Below, piece after piece: positions 36,518-45,644 of a DNA stretch of 64,000 nucleotides. Position 1 is the stretch's first letter, and each line of letters opens with the position of its first letter. The position numbers were made by a program, and so were the translations under genes. The notes beneath the pieces are model-generated. The model was not told the origin of the DNA. It searched no databases and worked only from the letters and a program-made list of their open reading frames with translations. Origin of the DNA: Massilia sp. Root335 (lineage in GTDB: Bacteria > Pseudomonadota > Gammaproteobacteria > Burkholderiales > Burkholderiaceae_D); the NCBI RefSeq assembly GCF_001425685.1, contig NZ_LMCY01000070.1, positions 1 to 64,000 on the forward strand, in the 5' to 3' direction.

Positions 36518-38815
36518 ATGCAAGGCTTCGACGATATCGCACAATGGCGCGCGCGGATCTTCTCGCGGCTGTTGTCGATAGTGCTCGTCCTGGGCACGGT
36601 AGCCGCCATCCCCAGCGTGATCGTCGTGTTGCGCCACGGTGTCTGGACCGTGGCCGTGATGGACGCCGTCGCGCTGGCGTGGCTGTTCGTGCTGTGGCGC
36701 CTGGAGCGCCTGCCATACACCTTCCGCGTCCTGAACTTCCTCACCATCATCTACATGGTGGCCATCTGCCTGATGCTCAAGGTGGGGCCGGTCAGCCAGA
36801 ACTACCTGATGGCGCCGCCCGTGCTGGCGGCGATCCTGCTCGGGACCGCGCCGGCGCTGGCGGCGCTGGTCGCCAGCGCGGTGATCCTCGTCCTCGGGAT
36901 CGGCCACTTCCACTCGGCGCTGGTGGACATGGGCCACGACCCGCTCGTGACGGCGCTGCTCGTGGCGCTCAACTTCACCTGCGTGGGCGCGCTGCTGACG
37001 CTCACGTGCGGCACCCTGCTCAAGGGGCTGTCGCGCTCACTGGACGAGGTGCGCGGCTTCGCCAGGTCGCTGGAGACCGGCCAGGACGCGCTGCAGGCGC
37101 TGAACGCCGAACTGCGCCTGACGTCGGCCGCGCTGGCGCGCCTGAACGACATGGTGCTGATCGCGCGCGCCGTCGACACGCCCGACCGCGACCAGCCCAT
37201 CATCTTTTCCAACGAAGCGTTCCAGCGCCGCACGGGTTACACCGACGCCGACATCGTCGGCCGCAGCATGCGCGTGCTGCATGGCGCGGGCACCGATCCG
37301 GCGGTCGTGGAACGCATCGTCGAGTCGATGCGCAACGGCCAGGCCGCGACGGCGGAAATGGTCAACTACACCAAGTCCGGCGATCCGTACTGGGTCGAGA
37401 TGGAATTGATGCCGTTCACCGACGACGCGGGGCGCATCAGCCACTGGGTCGTCGTGGGCCGCGACATCACGGAGCGCCGCCATTCGGCCGACGCCATCCA
37501 CCGCCTCGCCTACTACGACGTGCTGACGGGCCTGCCGAACCGGCGGCTGATGACGGAGCGGCTCGATGCGCTGGTCGCGGCGGCGAACGCCGGCCGCGGG
37601 CTCGGCGCCGTGCTGTACATCGACCTGGACAACTTCAAGCACGTGAACGACGCGCGCGGCCACGCGACGGGCGACGCGCTGCTCAGGCACACCGCGAAGA
37701 ACCTCGCCAACGTGGTGCGCAAGGGCGACACGGTGGCGCGCCTGGGCGGCGACGAATTCGTCGTGCTGCTCGACGGCCTGGGTACGGATGCTGCCATCGC
37801 CACGAACGCCGCGCTGGCCGTGTCGGACAAGATCCGCGCCGCGCTGGCCGACGCCATCACGATCGACGACCAGAGCTACCATTCGACCGCCAGCATCGGC
37901 GTGGCGTTGCCCACGCGCCCCGGCCAGTCCGTCGCCGACCTGCTGCGCGACGCGGACCTCGCCATGTACCACGCCAAGGCGGCGGGCCGCAACGGCGTGT
38001 CGGTGTTCGAGACGCCCATGCTGGCGGCGGCCGAACGCCAGCTCACGCTGGGCCGCGACCTGTCCGCCGCGCTCGACAACGGCGAGCTGTCCATGCACCT
38101 GCAACTGCAGGTCGATTCGGCGGGCCGGCCGGTCGGCGCCGAGATGCTGATGCGCTGGCGCCGCGGCGACGGCACCTTCGTCCCGCCCGACATCTTCATT
38201 CCCGTGGCGGAAACGACGGGGCTCATCGTTCCCCTCGGCCTGTGGGTGCTGCGCCAGGCGTGCCAGGCGCGCCTCGCGCTGGAGCGGGCGGGGCATCCGC
38301 TGCAGCTGTCCGTCAACGTCAGCCCGCGCCAGTTCCGCCAGCCCGAATTCGTCGCGCAGGTGCAGGCGGCATTCGCCGAATCGGGCGTGGCGCCGCACGC
38401 GTTCGTGTTCGAGGTGACGGAGGGCCTGCTCGTCGAGGACTTCGACGTCATCACGGCGAAGATGCGCGAACTGGCGACGTTCGGCATCCGCTTCTCGATC
38501 GACGATTTCGGCACCGGCTATTCGAGCCTGGGCTATCTCAAAAAGATGCCGCTGTACGAACTCAAGATCGACAAGAGCTTCATGCGCGACACCCCGCACG
38601 ACGCCAACGGCACGGCGATCGTGCAGACGATCCTCGCGATGGCCGACCACCTCGGCCTGCGCGTCGTCGCGGAAGGCATCGAGACCGAGGCGCAGGCGCG
38701 CTTCCTGGCGGAGAACGGCCGGCCGTGCATGCAGGGTTATCTGTATTGCCGGCCGATGCCGCTGGCGGACCTCATTGCGCGGCTGGAGCGCGACGCGATC
38801 GCTGCGCCGTCGTAG
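36518..38815 (+). CDS. Membrane-anchored diguanylate cyclase/phosphodiesterase (PAS-GGDEF-EAL)
   Basis: GAGGA upstream and the promoter position select the ATG at 36518 (an earlier ATG at 36452 overlaps the -10 box). The 765-residue protein has about five membrane helices (12-190), a PAS domain (about 215-330), GGDEF and EAL domains. GGDEF is intact (410-414), with the inhibitory I-site RKGD five residues before it. In the EAL domain the motif reads EML (542-544) rather than EAL, but the other catalytic blocks are present: SVNVSPRQF, FEVTEG, DDFGTGYSSL, LKIDKSF, AEGIETE and MQGYLYCRP. It would turn over cyclic di-GMP at the inner membrane. Confidence 0.92.
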   Translation: MQGFDDIAQWRARIFSRLLSIVLVLGTVAAIPSVIVVLRHGVWTVAVMDAVALAWLFVLWRLERLPYTFRVLNFLTIIYMVAICLMLKVGPVSQNYLMAPPVLAAILLGTAPALAALVASAVILVLGIGHFHSALVDMGHDPLVTALLVALNFTCVGALLTLTCGTLLKGLSRSLDEVRGFARSLETGQDALQALNAELRLTSAALARLNDMVLIARAVDTPDRDQPIIFSNEAFQRRTGYTDADIVGRSMRVLHGAGTDPAVVERIVESMRNGQAATAEMVNYTKSGDPYWVEMELMPFTDDAGRISHWVVVGRDITERRHSADAIHRLAYYDVLTGLPNRRLMTERLDALVAAANAGRGLGAVLYIDLDNFKHVNDARGHATGDALLRHTAKNLANVVRKGDTVARLGGDEFVVLLDGLGTDAAIATNAALAVSDKIRAALADAITIDDQSYHSTASIGVALPTRPGQSVADLLRDADLAMYHAKAAGRNGVSVFETPMLAAAERQLTLGRDLSAALDNGELSMHLQLQVDSAGRPVGAEMLMRWRRGDGTFVPPDIFIPVAETTGLIVPLGLWVLRQACQARLALERAGHPLQLSVNVSPRQFRQPEFVAQVQAAFAESGVAPHAFVFEVTEGLLVEDFDVITAKMRELATFGIRFSIDDFGTGYSSLGYLKKMPLYELKIDKSFMRDTPHDANGTAIVQTILAMADHLGLRVVAEGIETEAQARFLAENGRPCMQGYLYCRPMPLADLIARLERDAIAAPS

Positions 38816-38840
38816 ATGCTCGCGCGGCGCCCGTGTTCGC

Positions 38841-39027
38841 GCGGGCACGGGGTGCCCGCCCTACGTGAACGGCAGTAGCCGCCATCGGGACGCGTGCGGT
38901 TGGCGGGCACGGTGGATCGATTTCGCAAGGTAATGTCGGATGTCGTAGGGTGGGCACCCCGTGCCCACGACGCGAAATCAGCAAGATAACCTCGGTATGC
39001 CGTAGGGTGGGCACCCCGTGCCCACGA
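38841..39027. repeat. REP-like palindromes, three copies
   Basis: The palindromic unit GGGTGGGCACCCCGTGCCCAC, flanked by CGTA, occurs at 38944-38970 and 39001-39027 in direct orientation, and in inverted, slightly diverged form at 38841-38865. The whole 217-bp space between the GGDEF/EAL gene and the deacylase gene is otherwise empty. Confidence 0.8.
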
Positions 39028-39032
39028 TGCGC

Positions 39033-39509
39033 TCAGGTGACGACAGCCGCGTCCTGTGCCACGTCCACCCACTCCGCTTGCGTGAGGACGGCCAGCCGGT
39101 CCGGCGTCATGCGCACCGTGGCATCGGGCGCGCCGGCGGCGGGAAACACGACGTCGAACGCGCGCAGCGACACGTCGCAGAACACGCGCAGCGGCCGCGC
39201 CAGGCCGAACGGGCAGACGCCGCCGACAGGATGGCCGGTCTCGTGCTCCACCTCGTTCAGGCCCAGCATGCGGGCCTTCTGGCCGAAGCGCTCCTTGTAT
39301 TTGCGGTTGTCCAGCCGGGCGTCGCCGCGCGCGACGAGCAGCACCACTTCGTCGTCCAGGCGCAGCGACAGCGTCTTGGCGATCTGTCCCGGCGCCACGC
39401 CCAGCGCCTCGGCGGCGAGGGCGACGGTCGCGGTGCTGGTGGCGTAGCGCTCGATCGCAATGTCGGGCGCGTGGGTGGCGAAGAAGGCGGTGACGGAGGC
39501 GACGCTCAT
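39033..39509 (-). CDS. YbaK/EbsC-family aminoacyl-tRNA deacylase
   Basis: The 158-residue protein begins at the ATG at 39509 and is a single YbaK/prolyl-tRNA-editing-type domain. Visible features are the GVAPGQIAKTLSLRLDDEVV segment with the conserved Lys, a central RLDNRKYKERFG helix and the glycine-rich GHPVGGVCPFGL loop. Such proteins hydrolyse mischarged Ala- or Cys-tRNA. It is unrelated to the rhamnose genes that follow. The last bases abut the REP cluster. Confidence 0.85.
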   Translation of the reverse strand: MSVASVTAFFATHAPDIAIERYATSTATVALAAEALGVAPGQIAKTLSLRLDDEVVLLVARGDARLDNRKYKERFGQKARMLGLNEVEHETGHPVGGVCPFGLARPLRVFCDVSLRAFDVVFPAAGAPDATVRMTPDRLAVLTQAEWVDVAQDAAVVT

Positions 39510-39553
39510 CGTGGATTTTCGTGGCGTGAAATCCGGCCAGTCTACCACCGGCG

Positions 39554-40906
39554 CTAGGCGAGAGCGGCGCGCCAGCGGGCCCGGTAGGCGGCCAGCCCCG
39601 ATGGGGCGCGCGCCGCGATCGCCGTGCTGGTGCCGGGCGGCGTGGCGTCGCGGTAGCGCAGCATCCAGCCGCCGCATGTCGTGCCGCTCGCGTCGTCCGA
39701 ATATGACACAGGCTGTTGCGGCCGCAACGCCGCGAGCAGGGGGCCGAACCACGGGTTCGCCGTGAAACTGCCTTCGACCGCGAGCGGGCCGGTGGCAGCA
39801 AGCGCCTCGAGACAGTAATCCGTCATCAGCACGCAGTACAGCGTGGCCAGCGCATAGCGTTCGCGCGCGTCGACCGGCGGCGGACCGTCGATGCTGCCCG
39901 CGCGGCCGGCGAACGGGCCGCCCGTCGCCGCGAAGCAGGGCAGCGCCAGCGTGCCCTGCGCGACGAGGCGTTCGATGTCGTCGAAGCCGCACGGCACCGG
40001 CGCCGCGCCGGCCAGTTCGCCGAATTCGCGTCCGCCCATGAAGCGCATGCAGGCGACCGGCCGGCCCAGCGCGTTCGTGTTGGCCAGCATGTCGGCCTGT
40101 TCGCGCAAGCCGGCAAGCGGTGCGCCGAATGCGGCGGCGATCATCCACGTGCCGGTCGACAGCACGGTGCCCTCGTCGTTGCCGAGGTAGCGCAGCAGCG
40201 ACGCGTTGCTGTCGTGGATGCCGCACAGGACCTCGCAGTCGGCCGGCAGCCCGGTGGCGGCGGCGATCTCGGGACGGAGCCGGCCCAGCGCCGCATGCGC
40301 CGGCGCCAGCGGCGGCATCAACGCGGTCCAGCCCATGCGCTCGACGAGGCTCGAATACGTTTGCCGGCACGGATTCCACAGGTCCGTGTGGCAGCCGAGC
40401 GACGTCGCTTCCGACGCGGCCGCGCCGGACAGCCGCCAGGCCCAGTACTGCGGATACATGAGGATGTGGCGCGCGCGCCCGAATTCGGCCGGGAAGCGGG
40501 CCTGCAGCCAGGCGAGCTGGCGGCCCAGGTTCAGGCCCGCGGGCAGGCCTGGCGACAATGTCTCGTCATACGGCGGACGGAGCGCCGCGTAGTCCAGGCC
40601 CGGCAGCTCCGCCTCGTAGTCGAGCACGGGGAGCACGAGGCCGTCGCCGTCGACCAGCGCGGCCGTCGCGCCGTGCGTGACCGGCACGATGGCCGATACG
40701 TGCGCCTGGGTGGCGAAGTCGCGGCACGTGGCCAGCAGCCAGTCCCACAAGCCGTCCGTGTCGTGGCGGGCGTACGGTCCGTCCGTCAGCACGGCGTTCG
40801 GCCGGCGCCGTTCGGCGAGGACGGTGCCGTACGCGTCGATCAGCGCCAGCTTGGCGTTCGTCTTGCCGATGTCGAGGACGAGCAGGGCGTCGTTCATGGT
40901 GCTCAT
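39554..40906 (-). CDS. rhaK: L-rhamnulose kinase (FGGY family)
   Basis: The ATG at 40906 overlaps the RhaQ stop (ATGA). The 450-residue protein is an FGGY sugar kinase: the N-terminal phosphate-binding LLVLDIGKTNAKLALID, a central CGIHDSNASLLRYL with the catalytic Asp, and GTVLSTGTWMIAA. It would phosphorylate L-rhamnulose to L-rhamnulose-1-phosphate. It ends the leftward rha operon, in the same place as rhaK in the Rhizobium leguminosarum rha locus. Fuculokinase activity is the main alternative, but the whole set of neighbours favours rhamnulose. Confidence 0.85.
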   Translation of the reverse strand: MSTMNDALLVLDIGKTNAKLALIDAYGTVLAERRRPNAVLTDGPYARHDTDGLWDWLLATCRDFATQAHVSAIVPVTHGATAALVDGDGLVLPVLDYEAELPGLDYAALRPPYDETLSPGLPAGLNLGRQLAWLQARFPAEFGRARHILMYPQYWAWRLSGAAASEATSLGCHTDLWNPCRQTYSSLVERMGWTALMPPLAPAHAALGRLRPEIAAATGLPADCEVLCGIHDSNASLLRYLGNDEGTVLSTGTWMIAAAFGAPLAGLREQADMLANTNALGRPVACMRFMGGREFGELAGAAPVPCGFDDIERLVAQGTLALPCFAATGGPFAGRAGSIDGPPPVDARERYALATLYCVLMTDYCLEALAATGPLAVEGSFTANPWFGPLLAALRPQQPVSYSDDASGTTCGGWMLRYRDATPPGTSTAIAARAPSGLAAYRARWRAALA

Positions 40907-41928
40907 CGCGCGCGCCGCATGCGCAGCAGCTTCGGCAGCGCGATCGTCACCAGCAGCAGCACGCCGACGACGATGGTCATGTAGATACCGGGGATGTTGG
41001 CGAGCGACAGCCCGTACGTGACGGTGCCCATCGTGAGCACCGCGAGCATGACGCCCGCGATCGTGCCGGCGCCGCCGGCGATGGACACGCCGCCGAGGAT
41101 CACCATCGTGATCACTTCCAGTTCCCAGCCGGTGGCGATGTTCGGGCGCGTGCTGCCGATGCGGCCCGTCAGCAGGAACGCTGCCAGGCCGGCCATCGCG
41201 CCCGTCAGCATGAACAGGGCGAGGCGGTAGCGGTCGACGGCGATGCCGGAAAAGCGCGCCGCTTCCGGATTGTTGCCGATGGCGTAGATGCGGCGGCCCC
41301 AGCTCGTCGTGTGCAGCAGCACGGCGAACAGCGCGGCGCACACGAGCAGCACGACGAATTCGCGCGGCACGATGCCGAAGAAGTAGCCCTGGCCCCAGTC
41401 GGCCATCAGTTGCGGATAGCCGGTGAACGCCTTGTCGCCGAGGACGACGCTGGCCAGGCCGCGGAACAGCGACACGGTGCCGATGGTGACGACGATCGAC
41501 GGCAGCGCGAAGCGCGTGACGAGCACGCCGTTCAGGAAGCCGCATGCGGTGCCCGTGGCCAGCGCGACGAGTGCCAGGCTTTCCGGCGGAAAGCCGGCGC
41601 CTTTCGCGAGACCCATCGCGACCGACGACAGCGCGAGCGTGCCCGCGACGGAGATGTCGATCTCGCGGCAGATGATCAACAGCGCCATCGGCAGCGCGAT
41701 CAACGCCTTTTCGCTGAAGTTCTGCGTGCCGTCCAGCAGGTTGTACAGGTCGAGGAAGTTCGGCAGCGCGATGCTGTTGGCCACGAAGACGGCAATGAAC
41801 AGCATCGCCAGCAGGCTTTCCCAGCGCCCGAGGAAGGTTTTCAGGCGCGGCGTTTCGCGGTCGAGGATCGTGTAGCGCGACGTCGGGGCCGGGTTTTTTT
41901 CAGTTTGCATCGTGGTGGTGGGGTTCAC
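40903..41928 (-). CDS. rhaQ: Rhamnose ABC transporter permease
   Basis: A GTG at 41928 overlaps the preceding stop (GTGA) and has CCGGAG six bases upstream. The ATG at 41910 has no ribosome site, so GTG is preferred. The 341-residue inner-membrane protein has about nine hydrophobic helices of the ribose/RbsC-type permease family (MVILGGVSIAGGAGTIAGVM near the end). It pairs with RhaP to form the channel for L-rhamnose. Confidence 0.87.
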   Translation of the reverse strand: MNPTTTMQTEKNPAPTSRYTILDRETPRLKTFLGRWESLLAMLFIAVFVANSIALPNFLDLYNLLDGTQNFSEKALIALPMALLIICREIDISVAGTLALSSVAMGLAKGAGFPPESLALVALATGTACGFLNGVLVTRFALPSIVVTIGTVSLFRGLASVVLGDKAFTGYPQLMADWGQGYFFGIVPREFVVLLVCAALFAVLLHTTSWGRRIYAIGNNPEAARFSGIAVDRYRLALFMLTGAMAGLAAFLLTGRIGSTRPNIATGWELEVITMVILGGVSIAGGAGTIAGVMLAVLTMGTVTYGLSLANIPGIYMTIVVGVLLLVTIALPKLLRMRRAR

Positions 41929-42923
41929 GCGGCACTCCGGTGGGTTGGGGCGGCGGTGCCGTGCAGCGGCAGGATCTGGCGGCTGCGGCGGCCGGCGCCG
42001 CGGGCGTTGATCAGGACGGCGACGAGGATCACGAGGCCGGTGAGGGCGCTCTGCCAGAACGGCGAGACCTGCAGCACCGGCAGCGCGTTGCCGATCACGG
42101 TGAGGAACAGGGCGCCCAGCGTGGCGCCGAGCACCGTGCCGACGCCGCCGCCGATCGAGACGCCGCCGATCACGCAGGCGGCGATCACGGTGAATTCGAA
42201 GCCGTAGGCGATTTCGGTATAGGCGACGGCGTAGCGCGCGACCCACAGGTAGCCGCACAGGCCCGCCACCGCGCCGGACAGCGCGTACGTCCACAGCAGC
42301 CGCTTGTGGGTGGGAATGCCGATGTAGCCGGCGCATTGCGGCGCGTTGCCGATGGCGTACAGGTCGCGCCCGAAGCGGGTGCTGCGGGCCACCCAGGCCA
42401 GCGCCGCCAGCGTGGCGGCGGCGATCCACACGAGGTGCGGCAGGCCGAGGAGGCGGTCCAGCGGGAACGCGATGAAGTGCGGCGGCATCTGGTGCGCCGA
42501 CACCCAGGCGCCGCCCGACAGCACGAACACGGCGCCGCGGTAGACGCTCATCGTGCCGAGCGTGACGACGATCGGCGGCAGTTCCAGCCGGCCGATCAGC
42601 CAGCCGTTGACGAGGCCGAGCCCGAGGCCGACGGCGACGGCGGCCAGCATGATCAGCGCGAGCGGCATGCCGGGGTAGTGGGCGCCGAGCATCGCGGCGA
42701 CCATGCCGGACAGCGCCAGGTTCGATGCGACCGACAGATCGACGCCGCGCGTGACGATGACCAGCATCTGCGTCAGCGCCAGCATCACGAGCAGCGTGCT
42801 GTCCGTGACGACGTTGGCCAGCGAGTCGGCGGACAGGAATGCAGGTTCCTTCAGGCCGACGGCCACGACGAGCAGGACGACCATCGCCGCCAGCAGCGGT
42901 TCGCGTTGTTTCAGCAGATTCAT
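41925..42923 (-). CDS. rhaP: Rhamnose ABC transporter permease
   Basis: The ATG at 42923 overlaps the RhaT stop (ATGA). The 332-residue protein is an RbsC-type permease with conserved VTRGVDLSVASNLALSG and CVIGGVSIGGGVGTVLGA segments and about eight to nine membrane helices. Its own stop is overlapped by the GTG start of rhaQ. Order and overlaps match the R. leguminosarum rhaSTPQ arrangement. Confidence 0.87.
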   Translation of the reverse strand: MNLLKQREPLLAAMVVLLVVAVGLKEPAFLSADSLANVVTDSTLLVMLALTQMLVIVTRGVDLSVASNLALSGMVAAMLGAHYPGMPLALIMLAAVAVGLGLGLVNGWLIGRLELPPIVVTLGTMSVYRGAVFVLSGGAWVSAHQMPPHFIAFPLDRLLGLPHLVWIAAATLAALAWVARSTRFGRDLYAIGNAPQCAGYIGIPTHKRLLWTYALSGAVAGLCGYLWVARYAVAYTEIAYGFEFTVIAACVIGGVSIGGGVGTVLGATLGALFLTVIGNALPVLQVSPFWQSALTGLVILVAVLINARGAGRRSRQILPLHGTAAPTHRSAA

Positions 42924-44470
42924 GCGGCCTCCGTCGCGCGCGTGTTGTCCAGGGCCAGGCCCGATGCGGCGGCGACGACGGATTCCGGCGTTGCCTCGGC
43001 GCGCAGGAACTCGCGCTGCACGCGGCCGTGGTGCATGACGACGATGCGGTCCGCCATGCCCAGCACTTCCGGCAGTTCCGACGACACGAGGATCACGGAC
43101 AGGCCGCGCGCCACGAGCTGGCCGATGAAGCGGTGCACGGCCGCCTTCGAGCCGATGTCGATGCCCTTGGTCGGCTCGTCGAGGATGATCACTTTCGGGT
43201 CGGTGGCGAGCCATTTGCCGAGGACGACCTTCTGCTGGTTGCCGCCCGAGAGCTCGGCCACGTGCTGCGTGAGGTGGCTCGCCTTCAGTTCCAGCTGCTC
43301 CGCGAAGTGGCGCGCGATCGCGGTCTCCTGCCTGGCGTGGCCGCGCAGGAAAAGCCCGATGCGCGACAGGATCGGCAGCGTGATGTTGTGCTGGATCGGC
43401 ATGGTCAGGTGCGCGCCATGGTGCTGGCGGTCTTCCGGCACGTAGGCGATGCCCAGGCGGATCGCCTCGGCCGGGGAGCGCGCCGCCACGGGCTTGCCGT
43501 CCAGCGTGATGTCGCCGCGCACGCCCGGCGTGAGGCCGAACAGGGCCTGCATCACTTCCGACCGGCCGGCGCCGACCAGGCCGTAGAAACCGAGGATCTC
43601 GCCGCGGCGCAGGGTGAAACTGACGCCGTCGAATTCGGTGGGGTGCGACAGGTTCTGCACGACGAGCAGCGGTGCGCCGATCTCGGCTTCGAGCTTCGGA
43701 TACGCCTGGTGCACGGCGCGGCCCACCATCAGCGCGACCAGTTCCTGTTCCGTGATGTCGGCCAGGCGGCCCTCGGCCACGAACTGGCCGTCGCGCAGCA
43801 CCGTGTAGCAGTCGGCCACTTCGAAGATCTCGTCGAACTTGTGCGAGATGAAGATGACGGCCGTGCCGGCGGCCTTCAGTTGTTCGATGATGCGATACAG
43901 TTCGCGGATCTCGCGCTGCGACAGCGCGGCCGTCGGTTCGTCCATGATGACGACGCGGGCGTCCTGGGCGAGGGCGCGCGCGATCTCGACGAAGTGGCGC
44001 TGCGCGACCGACAGGTCTTTCACGCGCGCCTTCACGGGCAGCGCGACTTCCAGGCGCGCGAACAGGGCTTCGGCCTCGCGCTCGATGCGGGCCCAGTCGA
44101 TGCGGCCGGCGCGCACGGGCTGGCGGCCGACGTAGATATTTTCGGCGACCGACAGTTCGTCGAACATGACGGTTTCCTGGTGCACGGCCGTGATCCCCGC
44201 GGCCATCGCTTCCTGCGGGCTCGCGAACGATACGGGACGGCCGTCCAGCGCCATGGTGCCGGCGTCCGGGCGGTAGATGCCCGTGAGGGTCTTCACGAGC
44301 GTGGACTTGCCGGCGCCGTTCTCGCCGACCAGGGCCATGCATTCGCCGGCGCGGATCGTGATGTTCACGCCGTTCAGGGCGTGGATGCCGTTGAAGCGCT
44401 TGCTGATGCCGGTCAGTTGCAGGACCGGCGGCGCGTGCGATTCCGAGCTTGTGGTGTGGGTGTGTGGCAT
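42920..44470 (-). CDS. rhaT: Rhamnose ABC transporter ATPase
   Basis: The start MPHTHTTSSESH at 44470 is chosen. Upstream ATGs would require translating a REP element, so they were rejected. The 516-residue protein has two nucleotide-binding domains as in ribose-type systems. The first has Walker A GENGAGKST, signature LSVAQRHFVE and DEPTAAL. The second has the degenerate Walker A GLVGAGRSEV, signature LSGGNQQKV and DEPTKGID. It powers uptake through RhaPQ. The stop overlaps rhaP (ATGA). Confidence 0.9.
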   Translation of the reverse strand: MPHTHTTSSESHAPPVLQLTGISKRFNGIHALNGVNITIRAGECMALVGENGAGKSTLVKTLTGIYRPDAGTMALDGRPVSFASPQEAMAAGITAVHQETVMFDELSVAENIYVGRQPVRAGRIDWARIEREAEALFARLEVALPVKARVKDLSVAQRHFVEIARALAQDARVVIMDEPTAALSQREIRELYRIIEQLKAAGTAVIFISHKFDEIFEVADCYTVLRDGQFVAEGRLADITEQELVALMVGRAVHQAYPKLEAEIGAPLLVVQNLSHPTEFDGVSFTLRRGEILGFYGLVGAGRSEVMQALFGLTPGVRGDITLDGKPVAARSPAEAIRLGIAYVPEDRQHHGAHLTMPIQHNITLPILSRIGLFLRGHARQETAIARHFAEQLELKASHLTQHVAELSGGNQQKVVLGKWLATDPKVIILDEPTKGIDIGSKAAVHRFIGQLVARGLSVILVSSELPEVLGMADRIVVMHHGRVQREFLRAEATPESVVAAASGLALDNTRATEAA

Positions 44471-44500
44471 AAGGTCTTGCTGCAAGTTTGCACATGAGCC

Positions 44501-44582
44501 GTCGTTCCCGCGCAGGCGGGAATCCAAGTGCACCGGCGCAGCGCTGGCGTACATTGGGTCCCCGCCTCCGCGGGGACGACGG
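44501..44582. repeat. REP-like pair between rhaS and rhaT
   Basis: Two inverted, diverged arms of the CGTTCCCGCGCAGGCGGGAA type face each other (44501-44523 and 44556-44582). They lie in the 166-bp gap between rhaS and rhaT. Stable hairpins here could hold up exonucleases and raise the level of rhaS mRNA over the downstream transport genes. Confidence 0.75.
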
Positions 44583-44636
44583 TCCCGGGGTAACACTCAA
44601 CGACGCGCCGGTGTCGGTCCGGCGACGTCGACAACG

Positions 44637-45644
44637 TCAGAACAGCTTCGCGAACTTGTCGACGTTCGTCGCGTCGTACGTGTACGGCGGCCCGAGCGCG
44701 GCTTCGCGGTTGGCGTCGAGCGTCACGCTGCCCAGGCGGCCCACGGACACGCTGGCGCCCGGTTTCGCTTCGGCCTTGCCCTTCACGAACTGGTCGGCCG
44801 CATAGGTGGCCGCATAACCCAGGTCGATCGGGTTCCAGATCGCGAATTCCTTCACGGCGCCGCTCTTCACGTGGCCGGCCATCTCGGACGGCAGGCCGAG
44901 GCCCGTCACGTAGACCTTGCCGACGAGGTTCTCGTCGGAGACGGCCTTGCTGGCCGCGACGATGCCCACCGTCGTCGGGGCGATGATCGCCTTGAGGTCA
45001 GGATGGCTGCGCAGCAGGCCGATGGCCTCGCGGTAGCTCTTGTCGGACTGGTCGTCCCCGTACACGGTGGCCACCAGCTTGATCTTCGCGTATTCGGGTT
45101 TTTGCAGGACCTTCTTCATCACGTCGATCCAGATGTTCTGGTTCGTCGCCTGCGCCGACGCGGACAGGATCGCGATCTCGCCCGCGCCCTTGATCTCGTC
45201 GGCCGCCATCTGGATCTGCTTTTCGCCGATCAGTTCAGCATTCGACGGGTTCAGCTGCATCTGCCGGCCCTCGGGCGCGATGCCGCTGTCGAACGAGACG
45301 ACCTTGATCCCGCGCTGCATCGCCTTCTTCGCGATCGGCACCAGCGCGTTCGGATCGTTGGCGGAGATGACGATGGCGTCGACCTTCTGGCTGATCAGCG
45401 AGTTGATGATCTCGATCTGGCCCTCGGCGCTCGGCGTCGTCGGACCGGTATAGATCACTTCCACGTCGCCCAGCTGCTTCGCCGCTTCGTCGGCGCCCGT
45501 GTGGGCCGCGTCGAAGAAGCCGTTGCCGAGGTTTTTCACGACCATCGCGATGCGCGTCTTTTCGGGCTTCTTCTGGCCGCAGCCGGCGGTGCCGGCCAGG
45601 ATGCCGACGGCCGCCAGCGCGACGAACAGGTGTGTTGGCTTCAA
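44637..45644 (-). CDS. rhaS: Rhamnose ABC transporter substrate-binding lipoprotein
   Basis: The start appears to be TTG at 45644, overlapping the rhaR stop (TTGA), with GGAGG seven bases upstream. The 335-residue protein has a lipoprotein signal (LAGTAGC, Cys22) and the two-lobed periplasmic-binding fold of the ribose/rhamnose class (RIAMVVKNLGNGFFDAAHTG, DAIVISANDPNALVPIAKKA). It would capture L-rhamnose in the periplasm and deliver it to RhaPQ. Its position just after the regulator matches rhaRS in rhizobia. Confidence 0.88.
   Translation of the reverse strand: MKPTHLFVALAAVGILAGTAGCGQKKPEKTRIAMVVKNLGNGFFDAAHTGADEAAKQLGDVEVIYTGPTTPSAEGQIEIINSLISQKVDAIVISANDPNALVPIAKKAMQRGIKVVSFDSGIAPEGRQMQLNPSNAELIGEKQIQMAADEIKGAGEIAILSASAQATNQNIWIDVMKKVLQKPEYAKIKLVATVYGDDQSDKSYREAIGLLRSHPDLKAIIAPTTVGIVAASKAVSDENLVGKVYVTGLGLPSEMAGHVKSGAVKEFAIWNPIDLGYAATYAADQFVKGKAEAKPGASVSVGRLGSVTLDANREAALGPPYTYDATNVDKFAKLF

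Noticed and set aside
42920..44596. N-terminally longer RhaT starting upstream of 44470
   Set aside because: The extension would translate a REP-like palindrome (SRLRGNDG-type peptide), and the shorter start gives a normal ATPase length.
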